Shown: piece after piece, positions 48,791-60,110 of the stretch | Numbering within the stretch: the first letter of the stretch is position 1 | Layout: each line of letters opens with the position of its first letter | Assembly (NCBI GenBank): GCA_028023455.1 | Contig: JAQFVV010012495.1 | Span: forward strand, 4,024,516 to 4,088,515 | DNA length: 64,000 nucleotides | DNA from: Epiperipatus broadwayi | Taxonomy: Eukaryota; Onychophora; Udeonychophora; Euonychophora; Peripatidae | Direction of reading: 5' to 3' | Translations under genes and position numbers: made by a program | Notes under the pieces: generated by a model | What the model was told of the DNA's origin: nothing | Databases searched by the model: none | The model's input: only the letters and a program-made list of their open reading frames with translations

Positions 48791-49934
48791 AAAGATTTTT
48801 TTAAAATTACTATCAAGAGAGAGAGAGAGATCCAAAATTGAGGAATTTTGGTCTCAAGATGTGCTCAATGCAGGGAACACATATCTTAGCTTGAAAGCAC
48901 TTTTTCAGCCTCAATAATTATGAAATCAAAATATAAATGTTCATTAACTGATAAATCTCTTTCAAATTTACTGCGATTGGCAACTACATGCATCAAAATT
49001 GTTATAGCTACTCTAGTAAATGAAGCTGAATTACCCAACATTTTCCTTAAAATGAAATAATTATCGCGTTTTTTATCTAGTCTAAATGAAAACTTTTTAC
49101 AAGCACTGTGACTTTATTTGCGAAATTTTAATGTGTTTACTGAACTTAATTAATGATAGGACTCTCCAAATAATTTAATATATATACTATATTTATTCTG
49201 GATATGGTCCTCGGATAAATCTTTTTTATTAATATGGTTCGTATTATTAAGATTGGATAATCATGATGTATACAAAATGACCCATAAAAAAACTTTGTGA
49301 ATCAAGAGTATTTTGTTAATTTCCTAAGGAGAGTTATTGATGCAGTAGAAAACTGGTTCAGTAATTTGCTTTTATATCGGCTGTTTAAGCTGCGTTTAAA
49401 TTAATTATTTTTATAGTTGTAGCATTTATTATATCATGAAGATACAGAGTAATGAAAAGTATATAAAATTTATCTTGAAATCTATAGTATAATTAAGTAT
49501 CTAAATAACTACATATGCATTTTTACAATTTTCTTATTAATTATTTTGTATAGTCATTGAATGCATATGTTTTTATATGTTACTGACGACTGAAAAATGT
49601 ACCCATATATTTTTTATAATGTTAAGTTTATTATCTTATGCTATGCAAATTGTATTCTAATCAAATGTATCATGATTATTGGTTTATATCTTTCAATAGC
49701 AATTAGTGAGATTTTTTAAAAAATTTTTTACTGACAAATCATTAGAAATTTTTTTAATTAGTTAATAGGCATTAAATAAAGTGCAAACATCCTTTTGCAA
49801 CTAGCTTCTAAGTAATTGGTCATCATTCATATGGCCACTGAATAAAAGTAATGTAAAAATTCTTCATTTTGCAAGAGTATATTGGCATTGTCTTCAATGC
49901 TTATTGATTAATTCAACTGGTTCATATATTTTAT

Positions 49935-50245
49935 ACAGAGGCTAAACTCTCCTTACAGTAGCATCACTCAATGCACGCCAGAGTAATCAATGGATGCAAA
50001 AAGGTTTGTGCAGAAAATCCCCAACTAGTGCCTACTCAACCAATATCCCCAGACTAGTTTCTAGCTTGTGGCTTTCATCAGTGAGTCTAGGGATATTGGA
50101 TAAGTAGGCACTAAATGAGGATTTATGCACAAAACTTCTTGCATCCATTGATTATTATGTCTTGCACTGGGTGGCACTACTATATGGCCTCTATGTAAAC
50201 AGTTTGTGTAAACATAAAAAATTGGTGATCTTGTGATGTTCATGT
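49935..50245. mobile_element. Hammerhead-bearing family, head-to-head pair joined at the ribozyme
   Basis: 49935-50085 is in minus orientation and includes the complete core; 50086-50245 is in plus orientation and starts TCTAGGGATATTGG. In the consensus the predicted cleavage falls between GTC and TGGGGATATTGG, so the second copy starts within 2 nt of that point. Confidence 0.8.
50038..50084 (-). ncRNA. Hammerhead-ribozyme core, truncated helix I
   Basis: Minus strand: CTGATGA (50075-50081), AGC/GCT stem II with CACAA loop, GAAAC, TAGTC, TGGGGATATTGG. Only CTCA of the 5' helix I strand remains before the junction with the inverted copy. Confidence 0.6.
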
Positions 50246-50273
50246 ATTTTAGTTATGTAAAGACTTATTAATT

Positions 50274-50400
50274 TTTGGTGCAGTGGTAGAATGACAGGCT
50301 GGAATTCAAGGACCAGAAATCATAGCCCTGCATTGTCACACTGTCACTACCACATTGTCACTACCAGAACTTCTGGAAATTCCCAAACAATAAAGTATTT
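50274..50400 (+). repeat. Possible tRNA-derived SINE
   Basis: GGTGCAGTGGTAGAATGACA fits a box A head, with a weak box B-like AGAAATCATAGCCC about 35 nt on, followed by a short duplicated CATTGTCACTACCA phrase. Different from the 3.0 and 43.5 kb family. Confidence 0.35.
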
Positions 50401-50624
50401 GATTGCTATTTGCTAATGTCTATGATATGGTTTTAAAATTTGATGGGAATTGAATAAATTATATTATAAATATAGCAAATATTCGCAAATATTTTTACTA
50501 TAATTATTAAAGCCCCATTTTTATTTGATTCTCTATGGCCTTTTTCCACAACTTGCCTTTGGATAAAAAAAATCTTAGCATATATATAACTTTATCTTTC
50601 TTATTGCATTGCCAAATCCATATA

Positions 50625-50810
50625 ATATTAATATCATCTATGTTTTTTATTACTTTTTACAAAGTTTTTTTACAACCCATTATTGATAGTTTCGATTGTC
50701 CAGTAATAGTTCTGAAGAAGATTGCTGGGGCAATCGAAACTATCAATAGTGGATTATAAAGAAGCATTGTAAAAAGTAATAAAGAACATAGATGATATTA
50801 ATATTATATA
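50625..50810. mobile_element. Palindromic element centred on a third hammerhead-like motif
   Basis: The arms 50625-50700 and 50735-50808 are inverted copies (AATATCATCTATGTTTTTTA, TTACTTTTTACAA, GATAGTTTCGATTG). The centre holds the motif described for 50705-50752. Two short frames that overlap here are shadows. Confidence 0.75.
50705..50752 (+). ncRNA. Hammerhead-like motif, family 3
   Basis: CTGAAGA (50712-50718), one A, then a perfect 6-bp stem GATTGC (50720-50725) / GCAATC (50730-50735) with a TGGG loop, GAAAC (50736-50740), TATC (ATC as cleavage triplet), and AAT pairing with the GTT just before the core. Outer CCA/TGG pairing is possible across an asymmetric loop. The stem sequence is unrelated to families 1 and 2, so the shared core is structural, not simply copied. 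Confidence 0.5.
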
Positions 50811-50963
50811 TATTTGTAATTATTGTGTTTAAATAGAGATCACTACTGCCTATTTCATTTGTTTGTCTAAGGAAAAGCCCTTTATATGACATCACTTCAC
50901 ACAGACACTGTCTTTTCTTTCTAACTATGTCAGATTTAAAAATCTTTTTATATACCACTTTGT

Positions 50964-50969
50964 TTTATT
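50964..50969 (-). promoter_or_regulatory. Polyadenylation signal of the LRR gene
   Basis: AATAAA on the minus strand, about 36-41 bases past the stop codon of the LRR gene. A second AATAAA overlaps the stop codon itself. Confidence 0.6.
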
Positions 50970-51004
50970 GAAGTATACAATTTATAAATAATGTGTAATT
51001 ACTT

Positions 51005-52447
51005 TTATTCTTCTTCTACACAGAAAAATGGTGGTTCGATAATAGGAGGTGAATCAGTAATATAGCTTTCATTTAAAGTAGGTAAGTCGGCATATTCTTT
51101 CAATATGAACGGTCCATCGGTAATAATATTGTTATACAAAGACAGCGACTGTAAATTTTTCAATTTATCTAAAGCTCCTTTTTCGATATTTGCAATTTCA
51201 TTATTAGATAAATCCAGTTTTTTCAGAGAAGGCAAATCAAAAATTCCCTTTTTAATTTCAGTGAGCTTATTATTTGTCAGTCGCAATAATTCTAAATTAT
51301 TCAAACCATTAAATGACCTTAAAGGAAGATTACTGATTTCATTATAATCCAAATTCAAATTTGTTAAATTTGAAAGATTTATAAAAGTATCAGGTTGAAT
51401 TGCTTGGATTTTATTTCCGGTTAGTGTTAAAAATCTCAAAGCGACTAAACCTTTAAATGCAGTTACGTCAATCGTTTTAATCGCGTTATAAATAAAACTT
51501 AAAGTTTCTAGTTTTGTAAGACCTTTAAATAACTCTTCGCTTAAGTGGGTTATATCGTTATTGTAAAGATATAACTCCTTCAATTCTGAGTTATAACGAA
51601 AAATTCCTTCAACGGAATTCAATTTGTTGTACCCCAACACAACAGACGAAATAACTTTTAAAGAATCGAAAGACCCTGGTTCGACATAATTTAGTGAGCT
51701 GTCGATAATTTTGAGTTGCTTTAAATTAATATGATCTTTTAAAGTATTAGTAGTTATTTTGGAAAAATTGGCTCCACAAATTTCCAAAGATTCTAAAGAC
51801 AACGGAAGTTCTAATTTAGTGGAAGGAAACTCTAACTTATTTGAACAGATATTCAAAATCTTCAACGTTTTTAATTTCTTTAAAGCATTCACTGAAGTCA
51901 AGCTATTAGCCTGTAAATCGAGGCTTTCTAATGTATCTTCTGCACTGCTGAAAGCATCTTCTGATAAAGATAATATTTTATTGAATTTTAAAACAATTTT
52001 CTTTAAGGATGAGAGACTTTTAAATTGGTCTAATATTTCCGTGAGTTTGTTCCGTTCTAAATTAATTTCTTCCAAGTATCCTTCCAATCCAGCAAAGGCG
52101 TTTGAAGAAAGAGACATTATGTTACATTTGTAACAGCGAAATCTTTGGAATTTTACATCTTTGAAATAATTATCAGGTATCGATTCTAAATTAATGCAAC
52201 TAAGTGATAAATAAGATATATTCTGTTTGACCGAATTAAGGAATGGTTTTAATGTTTCTAACGTGAAAGGGGATTTTTCAATTTCGTTATCTTCTGCACA
52301 ATACGATGGACAAAAATTGCACTTAATTTCCAATTGCTGGTTGTTATTGGAAATACAGGAGCAGGAATCAGGGCAAATAAAAATAGTGTCTCCAATGCAA
52401 ATGTGAATAATGAAGAAAAAGCTTGAGATGAGGCTGAATTGCACCAT
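51005..52447 (-). CDS. Secreted leucine-rich-repeat protein
   Basis: This is the one intact gene: 480 residues in a single coding exon. I start at ATG 52447, not the upstream in-frame ATG at 52486, because the minus strand has a good splice acceptor (TTTTTTGTTGTAG then GTTCAAA) ending at 52455 and because MVQFSLISSFFFIIHICIG then forms a standard signal peptide. A Cys-rich N-cap follows (Cys25, 29, 31, 43, 46, 50), then about fifteen LRRs from residue 73 to 450, with LxxLxLxxN cores such as LRFLTLTGNKI and LKKLDLSNNEI. Several N-glycosylation sites (NIS, NFS, NLT, NES), a late Cys476 and no membrane segment suggest an extracellular binding protein. It resembles arachnid proteins annotated as oplophorus-luciferin 2-monooxygenase non-catalytic subunit-like; that name implies no enzymatic role. 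Confidence 0.9.
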   Translation of the reverse strand: MVQFSLISSFFFIIHICIGDTIFICPDSCSCISNNNQQLEIKCNFCPSYCAEDNEIEKSPFTLETLKPFLNSVKQNISYLSLSCINLESIPDNYFKDVKFQRFRCYKCNIMSLSSNAFAGLEGYLEEINLERNKLTEILDQFKSLSSLKKIVLKFNKILSLSEDAFSSAEDTLESLDLQANSLTSVNALKKLKTLKILNICSNKLEFPSTKLELPLSLESLEICGANFSKITTNTLKDHINLKQLKIIDSSLNYVEPGSFDSLKVISSVVLGYNKLNSVEGIFRYNSELKELYLYNNDITHLSEELFKGLTKLETLSFIYNAIKTIDVTAFKGLVALRFLTLTGNKIQAIQPDTFINLSNLTNLNLDYNEISNLPLRSFNGLNNLELLRLTNNKLTEIKKGIFDLPSLKKLDLSNNEIANIEKGALDKLKNLQSLSLYNNIITDGPFILKEYADLPTLNESYITDSPPIIEPPFFCVEEE

Positions 52448-52470
52448 TTTGAACCTACAACAAAAAAGAG
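52448..52470 (-). promoter_or_regulatory. Splice acceptor and 5' UTR tail of the LRR gene
   Basis: The polypyrimidine run CTCTTTTTTGTTGTAG ends at 52455, leaving a 7-base leader before ATG 52447. It implies an upstream noncoding exon to the right, which I could not locate. Confidence 0.7.
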
Positions 52471-52676
52471 TTTTAATTGTATACATTTATATTTGTTGTT
52501 TAAATTAAAAATGATTATAAATATAGATACATTCACACACAGATATGTTCGGCAAGTGCTTCATTTTTTGGAAAGCACACATACACAACAATCACTTTTC
52601 AGCGAGCAATTTAAATAATTATTAAGTGATTAAATAATAATTTCTTAAATGATTATCAATCATTAGAAGAAAGTAC

Positions 52677-53235
<559 letters not shown>

Positions 53236-53239
53236 ATCT

Positions 53240-54000
53240 CCATTTTCTTCTACTCATGCTCCACAATTTTATTTTATTTTTAACATAGTGGGGCTTAGCC
53301 TAACTAAATACAAGCCATTAACAAGTTTCCCCACTCCCCAATGTATAAAACTATATTGAATAAGAAAGAGTGGAATTAATCATAATTTCTAGAATATATG
53401 TATAGGAATTCTCAATCCACAGTTTTTCAAAGATTTTTTTGAAAAAATAATTGCATAAAAATGATAGATTGAGAACACATTAAAACTAGACATAAAAACA
53501 ATTGAATGATTATTTGTTGAATTACAGTATACATAAAGTGCAAATTAACCTTTATGTTTAAGTACAATAAAATATTATAATTTGTAAAATATGTGGATGT
53601 ATATAAAGAGTACGGTAATTCAAATTTCTGTATGTTCATCTGTGTGTAAGAAGTGGGTTCTTTCTTTTTTATAATCTAAAGCTGAATACACTTATGCAGA
53701 GAACAAATGTATGCAAATTTGAATTGCAAATACAAAGGAAGGTAAAAATCTATATTAAATAGTACAGTATATATATTGTACATTTTTAAAAAAGTCAAAT
53801 ATTATGATTCAAATATTGTTACATTTTTATTTACCATTGTCAAACTCAATCCAATCACAATTTTGACACCACCAAACTTCAAATAAATACAATACTGTTA
53901 TTTACAAAATATGTTTGTATATAAACAATACAAAATAATAAACATTTTCACAGATAATTTAAGAAATAAAGATTGAAAATAAATAGGAATTTTCTGTATA
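53240..54000. other. AT-rich intergenic sequence
   Basis: No gene is supported; the minus frame at 53427-53639 shows no motif or composition typical of coding DNA. Confidence 0.45.
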
Positions 54001-54004
54001 CGGT

Positions 54005-54290
54005 TTAGAAATATATATTCAGCAAAGATTTTGCCAGGCAATCGCTAATTAAAATTGATAGCGCATGTCGTAATAAAGCAGAATAGCTTTTTGTCTGAAT
54101 TTTATTTAGAGACAAAAAATAGACCAAACGGACCCCTTTTATCCTAGACTCCTACCTGTATTTTCTCTCTAAGTAAAATTCAGACAAAAAGCTATTCGTT
54201 TTATTCCAGGATGCAGTTCAGATTGGTATTATCAATTTTAATTGGTGTTGCCTGGTAACATCTTCACTGAACTTTATTTTTGTTTTAACC
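54005..54290. mobile_element. MITE with about 110-bp inverted arms
   Basis: The arms 54020-54118 and 54165-54282 share TTGCCAGGCAA/TTGCCTGGTAA, TTAAAATTGATA/TATCAATTTTAA and GAATAGCTTTTTGTCTGAAT in inverted order around a 45-bp centre. No coding capacity. Confidence 0.8.
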
Positions 54291-54334
54291 AATACAATAT
54301 ATATACTAATTAAATATGCATTGCTTAATGTAGT

Positions 54335-57130
54335 AGTTTCCAACCTGTGCTCCGTAAGTATTTCATAAGTGTTCTGCAATAAGACCAGTTTTACTACTAT
54401 ATCAAACTATTTCATAATATTTAACTTTTTGTCGATGCAATTATGTTTATAGTTTAATATTTAAAATCTCAATTTGATTAGATTACAAAATATTTTGACT
54501 GTTATTCTTTTATATTTTTTTTAGCACTGACAGCATGTTGATTGTACGTATGTATGCCAACCCATAACATTCCAATGCCGATCTAGACGGCTCATCAGAT
54601 CGGAGTCATATCCTCGGAGGTGAGTTTGCACATCACATAGGACAAGTGTTTCTAAGCCACATATTTTCATACAAAATGTATGGATTGTGCGCAGGCCAGA
54701 TATTGGTAATGTGTTGCATCATATGCGTCATCTTGCGTGCATTGAATTAGTGTGTTTCCTGGCCTAATTGTTGTATTCTTGCTCCATGTCTGCTACTCCC
54801 TTCCACTACTAATAGAAAAACAGAGGAAGCTCAGATATTTAGTTATTGCTATAGTTTGTTTTTGTCTTGTTTTTAAACGGAGGTGGTAGGTGTGTAATTG
54901 TTATGCAGTTAAAATTCTATTAACAACATTCTATTAACAAACAATTATAATTTAATTAAATATATGTGTAATTATAATTTATAATAAATTTTATATCTCT
55001 AGAAATGATGGATAGATTTGTCATAAGGAAAAATAATTATGATACAAGTTCAAGCGATGATAATGAGAATAACTAAGCAGCTAGTTTAAATTAAACGTCC
55101 AGCTGTTCAACAAAACATAAAATTCATCGTCAGTATATGGATGAATATATGAATTACGGTTTTACACGAGCAGATGATAAAGATTATCCAATATCAGTTT
55201 GTTGTATATATGGGCTTAAACATGCTACAGTGCAATGGTTCCTATAAAATTGAAATAAAATTTTATAACTATGCATGAAAATCTTACTTCAAAATAAAAA
55301 TATAAAAAAACAAAAAAAAAACTACAAGCACCATACTTAAAAAAAAGTGAAATTATCAGATAAAACTAAAGTAGCATCATACAAAATAGCAGAATTAGTA
55401 GCTATGAAACAAAAGCCACATACCATAGCCGAGTCACTAATTTTACCAGCATATTTTGAAATCGCCAATACTATGTTTGAGGAAGATGTGAAAAAAGTAA
55501 GTAATGAAGATACCTCTCTCATATAATACCCATCAAAGAAGCATAATTGATATGGCATGTGACATTGAAGGCAGACTTGCAAGTAAACTTCACAATACAT
55601 CTCTTTTCAAATTGACGAATGCATTAATGGAGAGAGTTGTTTTTCAAAACTAATTTTGTTAAACATTAATATGAAACAAGTATCTTCAATTTACAAATTT
55701 TTAATTAATAAAAATTAAAAAAAAATATAACAAGAGCTACAATTTGGCAAACAGCCTATTCCTGGATGTCAGAAGTAATGAAAGATTAGGTAAATAAAGT
55801 AAAAGGGTATTAGATGTGTTTAAAGAACATTTTGAAAAATGGAAGATTAACTTCTAAGTTATGAAAAACATGTTATTTTTGATTTTTTGATGAGCAGGTG
55901 GATGATGATATTAAAATATATAAAGATTTCAAAAAAGATATTTTAGTTTCTTGTCAGTTTACAGATTGCAAAAATTCAAAGTGTAGACTTTAGAAAGAAA
56001 TCAAACATCTAGTATTTGCTTCATAGAATAAGATCAACCAAATAAAAGTATAATAACAGTGTTCATTAATTGGTTCTAACAATAAAGTCTAACTGTATCA
56101 ATAGGAAGAAATGTTATTATTCAGTTTACAGAAGTAAAGCAGAAAGCTTTTAGGGTGTAAATGTCATTTTTAATAGATTCCCAATTGCAACAATAATAAA
56201 TCATACATTTATGCTTGTAGCTTTCTCAAGATGAGCAGTTAAGAGCTATCAGATATGCATTAGCCAATTGCCTACAAGATAATAGAGCTTAAAACATAGA
56301 TATTTTCCCCAACTTAATGTGGAGCCTTAAATTGTAGCCTGTTGCCTGCTAAACCAAGAAATAGATTAATGATATCTAAAGTTAAGCTGCCTTGATGGTC
56401 TTCATGTCTTTCTACCAAAAAAAAAAAGATTGAGAATATAAACCAGTTAGTGAAATTGACTTCATTAAATAACAATGAATAGTTCATGCAAGGATTTACA
56501 AGAGAGAATAAATCCTATTGCAAACTAATAAAGGATTTTCCAACTAAAGCCAGTAAATGTCTTGAACGTGTGTTTGGAAAATTTCAAGATATGACATTTA
56601 TATACATAACTATAATCATAAACGCAAGGCTATCTCAATAATTATTGCTAAGAAATTTAATTATTATATTGAAATATAGATAATTGGTAAATTTAGATAG
56701 GAATTGTTATTTTGTAGATTTTCTTTTTTTTTTTTTTTTTGAGAATGTGGAGAGATTAGTTTCATCTTGTGCAAATCAAGAATTTGTCTGCATTTGATTA
56801 AAAGCAAAACCAAGAATATCTTCTTGGCTTTATAATATTCTATTTTTTAAGTTATCCTTGTGAATTCAATAGACTTCTATAGAATCTACTTATTGTTTTA
56901 AATGCAGTATATTAAGACTTTCGTTATTTATTTTTTAAAAAAGTTCTTTCTCATCCAGTAACAGAAGAAAAATTATCAACTATTTTTAGTTTGGATGATT
57001 TTAGTATCTACTTGACAATAGGAGCCGATTTAAATATCATGGTAGTAGAGTTAGTTGTTGATATGCAGAATAATCTCAATGTCCTATTACTGTTTTTAAC
57101 ATGCTAAAAGATAGTGTATTTTATAATATT
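54335..57130 (+). pseudogene. hAT (ZBED5/FAM200-like) transposase relic
   Basis: A hAT-like end near 54335 (AGTTTCCAACCTGTGCTCCG, similar to the GGTTCTCAACCTGTGGTCCG ends of such elements) precedes a start at 55005-55008 (MDRFVIRK). RQYMDEYMNYGFT and the BED-finger region follow, then KTKVASYKIAELVAMKQKPH, PAYFEIANTMFEEDVKKVS and, after a stop, IDMACDIEGRLASKL-like and FQIDECINGESC-like text. These blocks and their order match ZBED5/FAM200-type hAT transposases. Many stops occur, and a dispersed repeat is inserted at about 56050-56430. Beyond 55.65 kb the protein is barely legible. Confidence 0.7.
56050..56430 (+). repeat. Interspersed repeat shared with 9.19-9.56 kb
   Basis: Second copy of the unrecognised repeat; key phrases are TTGGTTCTAACAATAAAG, TGTGGAGCCTTAAATTGTAG and CTGTTGCCTGCTAAACCAAG. 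Confidence 0.5.
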
Positions 57131-57149
57131 ATCACTATTACAACTAAAT

Positions 57150-58660
57150 TAACTGTTGCTTTGTCTAACTTATTGTATGGTAGTGAAATTTGGATTCCCT
57201 ATCTATATAACACACATTAAAAAAATTCAATTAAGAATGTTCCATAAAATACAATGGCAAAATCATAAGACCAATCAATTACATTTTGCAGCTTGCTGCA
57301 TGCGGTACAGTGAAACCACAATATATTCTGTGCAAATATATTTACTTTAGTTACATGCTGTCTAAAAAAATGTAAATAAACAAAAACTAAAAATATTTAA
57401 ATTTGTACATTTAATAGAAGCAATGATTTTGTTTGTCTCAGAGTACTATATTCAAGCACATTTATTAATAACATTTCTTCAGATTATGGCAAAGCACAAA
57501 TATTTTCTTTTTCATTTTTTTAAATGCATAAGTTTGATATTGTAAATTATTTTATTTAATAGAATGTTTAATAAGGATAAAGCTAAAAGTTTTATAAAAT
57601 TTTATAAAATAGCTTTTTTAAGTAATAAAATGAAAGTTATCAATTTAGTAACGACAAAAAAGAACCTGAAGAATTTAAATTGAGTAATAGCAAGATGATT
57701 GTATAGATTCTGAAGTAGAGAGATTGTAGCCTGTTGATAACAAAATTGATATTTTGGTTCCATGATGGTGGGAGTGGGTGTTATTGGAGAAAAATGATAT
57801 CGTCAAGAGCTTGATTAATTAGAATAAAAGTCTGCTATTTTGCTCTTCATTTTAATGATTTTTATTTTTTGTGTGGATGTAAATGTGTGAACACACACAA
57901 AGTAAATATACATGCAAATGTGCTCTCTCAATTTATTATTAAAAATTACATTACTATTATTTTTAATTTTACTTATACTATAATTTTAATTTAAATATGT
58001 CATACTATTCACATAAAAAATGCTTAGATTATATATATATTGCTAAAATGAGGTTGCCTTGGCAACAGTTTGAAATTGTTGATTGTTATTGATATAAGGA
58101 TTGTCTAAGTGTTGATTGGCTTTTAGTGATATATATGTGAGCACGTGTGTTTGCACATATTGAAATGTATTGTGCACTTACAGTACAGTAAACAACATGT
58201 ATTGTATTATAATCAAAGTTTATCATAAAAAAATTGAGCTATTATCTGCAAAGTATGATATGCATAAGGAAGGGAGGGAGTGCTTGGAACAAAATATAGT
58301 GGATATCATAATTTCACTATAGTATAAAGTCTTTTATTATAAAATTTCATTATTAAATTGGACATATAAGACAAAAGAAAAATATAGGACTTATAAGTAT
58401 TATTTAATTAAAGCACTCTAAAAAGTACTAATTGCTTTTATTGGGAAGATAAGACAGGATAAAATATGATGGAGAGATCCAATTACGCATGGTGTTAAAG
58501 TCTTTTAAAAAAAATTGTCTACTGCAAAACAAATTAAAACACTGTATCGCAAACTATCATATTAACAAAATAACAGACTGGCATGTTTTATGTGTGGATG
58601 TATTTCTGTAGTGTATTTTTCACTACACCACTCTCATGCAAGGTAGGGACTGGTTTCTAT
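57150..58660. other. AT-rich intergenic sequence
   Basis: No gene is supported. A small GTTGCCTTGGCAAC palindrome lies at about 58053-58066. Confidence 0.45.
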
Positions 58661-58689
58661 CTGCATTTAACACCTTAAGAATGAACATA

Positions 58690-58800
58690 ATATTAAACAT
58701 AAGACCAAAGACATGTGAAAAAAAGGTATGATCCCCAACATGCACATTTTGTGTTGAACTAGCGCTTATCAGTTGACTCAGATCACAATCTCTGACACAT
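58690..58800 (+). repeat. Fragment of the 3.3-3.9 kb foldback family
   Basis: GACATGTGAAAAAAAG, CACATTTTGTGTTGAACTAG and CTTATCAGTTGACTC follow the same order as in the arms of the element at 3.3-3.9 kb. Confidence 0.45.
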
Positions 58801-59079
58801 ATCTTTAATCATTATTCAGTAAATATAGATAGCAAATTACTACTGTTTAATTGATAAGTATCAAGCTTATTGCCTTCACAACTGCAAATTGTAAAACTCA
58901 ACTCTAATGTAATATTTGTTTTTGTCTTTGGAGTGCCCCTCCCCTGGAAATTAGAGGAAAAATAATAGCCAATTTCTTCAGTACCTTGAAATTCTGATGC
59001 ATTGAATAAAAAAAATGCATTTAAAAAAAACAAGCCTAAGCTGATTTTTAGAATATATTTCTTTCTTGTAAACAAAGAG

Positions 59080-59490
59080 CTTTGCTAATTGCTCAACAAG
59101 CTTTGAGAAAGCATTTAAAATATCTCTATCTGAAAACCAAACTCCATTCCTTGACTAATGGTTTCATGCTTTTGGCACTCTTCAGAGAGGCACTAGGATA
59201 GCTTCAGACACTAGATCTAAAAATACCAACTCAAAGCCAGCATTTATTTTTAGATCTAGTGTCTGAAGCTGCCCCAATGCTTCTTTGAGGAGTGCCAAAA
59301 GCATGAAACCATTGGTCAGGGGATGGGGTGACAGTTTTCGGTTAGAAATATTTTAAATGCTTTCTCTTGCTAAGCATTTATCGCAAAGCTTGTTGAGCAA
59401 TTAGCAAAGCTCTTTGTTTATTTTTTACAAGCTTAAAAAAGAAGTGGGGTCATGTGATATATGACTCTATTTTTTTATTTTTTATTGACT
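59080..59490. mobile_element. Hairpin MITE, deletion derivative of the 12.8-13.6 kb family
   Basis: Arms at 59083-59245 and 59250-59412 are inverted copies meeting at ATTTATTTTTAGATCTAGTG. They match the outer half of the 12.9-13.56 kb arms, while the inner 150 bp of each arm and the loop are absent. The flank at 59420-59490 (CTTAAAAAAGAAGTGGGGTC) matches the flank at 12.83-12.9 kb in inverse. Confidence 0.85.
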
Positions 59491-60076
59491 ATTTATTTCT
59501 TTCCTGTGGCTCACATTAGTAAAAAAAATTGAAAAAGTCAAACTTCAACACTATTTATTATAAATCACTTGCTAATTTAGTTAAATTTAATTGTTTGACA
59601 GCACAATTATATATATATTCTAACGATATATAAATATGTCGTTACATTAATTTAAAATAAAAACTTAAAAGTTCGCAAATAAAAGGAAAAAACTAAACGC
59701 TAAAATTAAAATGTTTGTTAAACATATATATATTCGCACAGATGCTAAACTTTAAAAATATTTTTTTCATAAACAAAAAAAAAAGTATTTGAACGTATTT
59801 TTTTTAATAAAAAAATACAAGATTGAAATATAAAAATATTTTAATAAAAAAATAACGTAAGTTAAAATAAAAACAGGTATTAATTAATTCCTGTAATCTG
59901 TAAATGGAAATGATTGTTTATTAATTATCTAAAAGCTGTTTAATTAAAAAATCAGATGAAAAGTTAGATAAGAGAAGAAAGAGATTTTAGCTTGACCAAT
60001 GGAAGCAAATAAAGGCCCGGACCATAACGAAAAAACAGAACAGTGACGTTTTTGTTCATGGAATCCATAGGAGGAC

Positions 60077-60110
60077 TATAAAAAGAAAAAATATTGAGTT
60101 CCAGTCAGTT
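60077..60110 (+). promoter_or_regulatory. TATA box and arthropod initiator
   Basis: TATAAAAAG at 60077-60085 and TCAGT at 60105-60109 put the initiator A 30 bases from the first T of the TATA box, the standard core-promoter spacing in arthropods. The surrounding 300 bp is richer in G+C than the flanks. Confidence 0.5.

Larger units (their letters stand above)
46904..48960 (+). pseudogene. hAT transposase (GTF2IRD2/ZBED-like) relic with two insertions
   Basis: The plus strand starts at ATG 46904 with MSSKKIKIQNAKRMYLSRWE and an LIC zinc-finger stub, then FCHFIQ/TKTQKPFVDD-type and NIKTVALSHPTVASQM pieces. After an interruption it resumes with VTGGTKAMIGAG, INCSTIHGIINQKALYGKSL, NNAAYGDLHLHPDIH, LNGFVNQFSDSRETDNIT-like and NVLNAGNTYLS-like text. 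This order matches transposase-derived proteins of the GTF2IRD2/ZBED group (BED finger, RNase H-like core with TDGAKAM block, HCIIHQEAL block). Frameshifts, stops, a Penelope-end insertion at 47.59-47.95 kb and a hammerhead-family insertion at 48.56-48.79 kb make it non-functional. Confidence 0.8.

Noticed and set aside
48504-48917. 137-codon plus frame as a gene
   Set aside because: It is a chance fusion of hAT remnant, an inserted hammerhead-family copy, and hAT remnant again.
51105-52133. Plus-strand frames inside the LRR gene
   Set aside because: Antisense shadows of the 480-residue LRR coding exon.
52448-52486. Thirteen-residue N-terminal extension of the LRR frame (upstream ATG at 52486)
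   Set aside because: It lies before a good splice acceptor and would bury the signal peptide.
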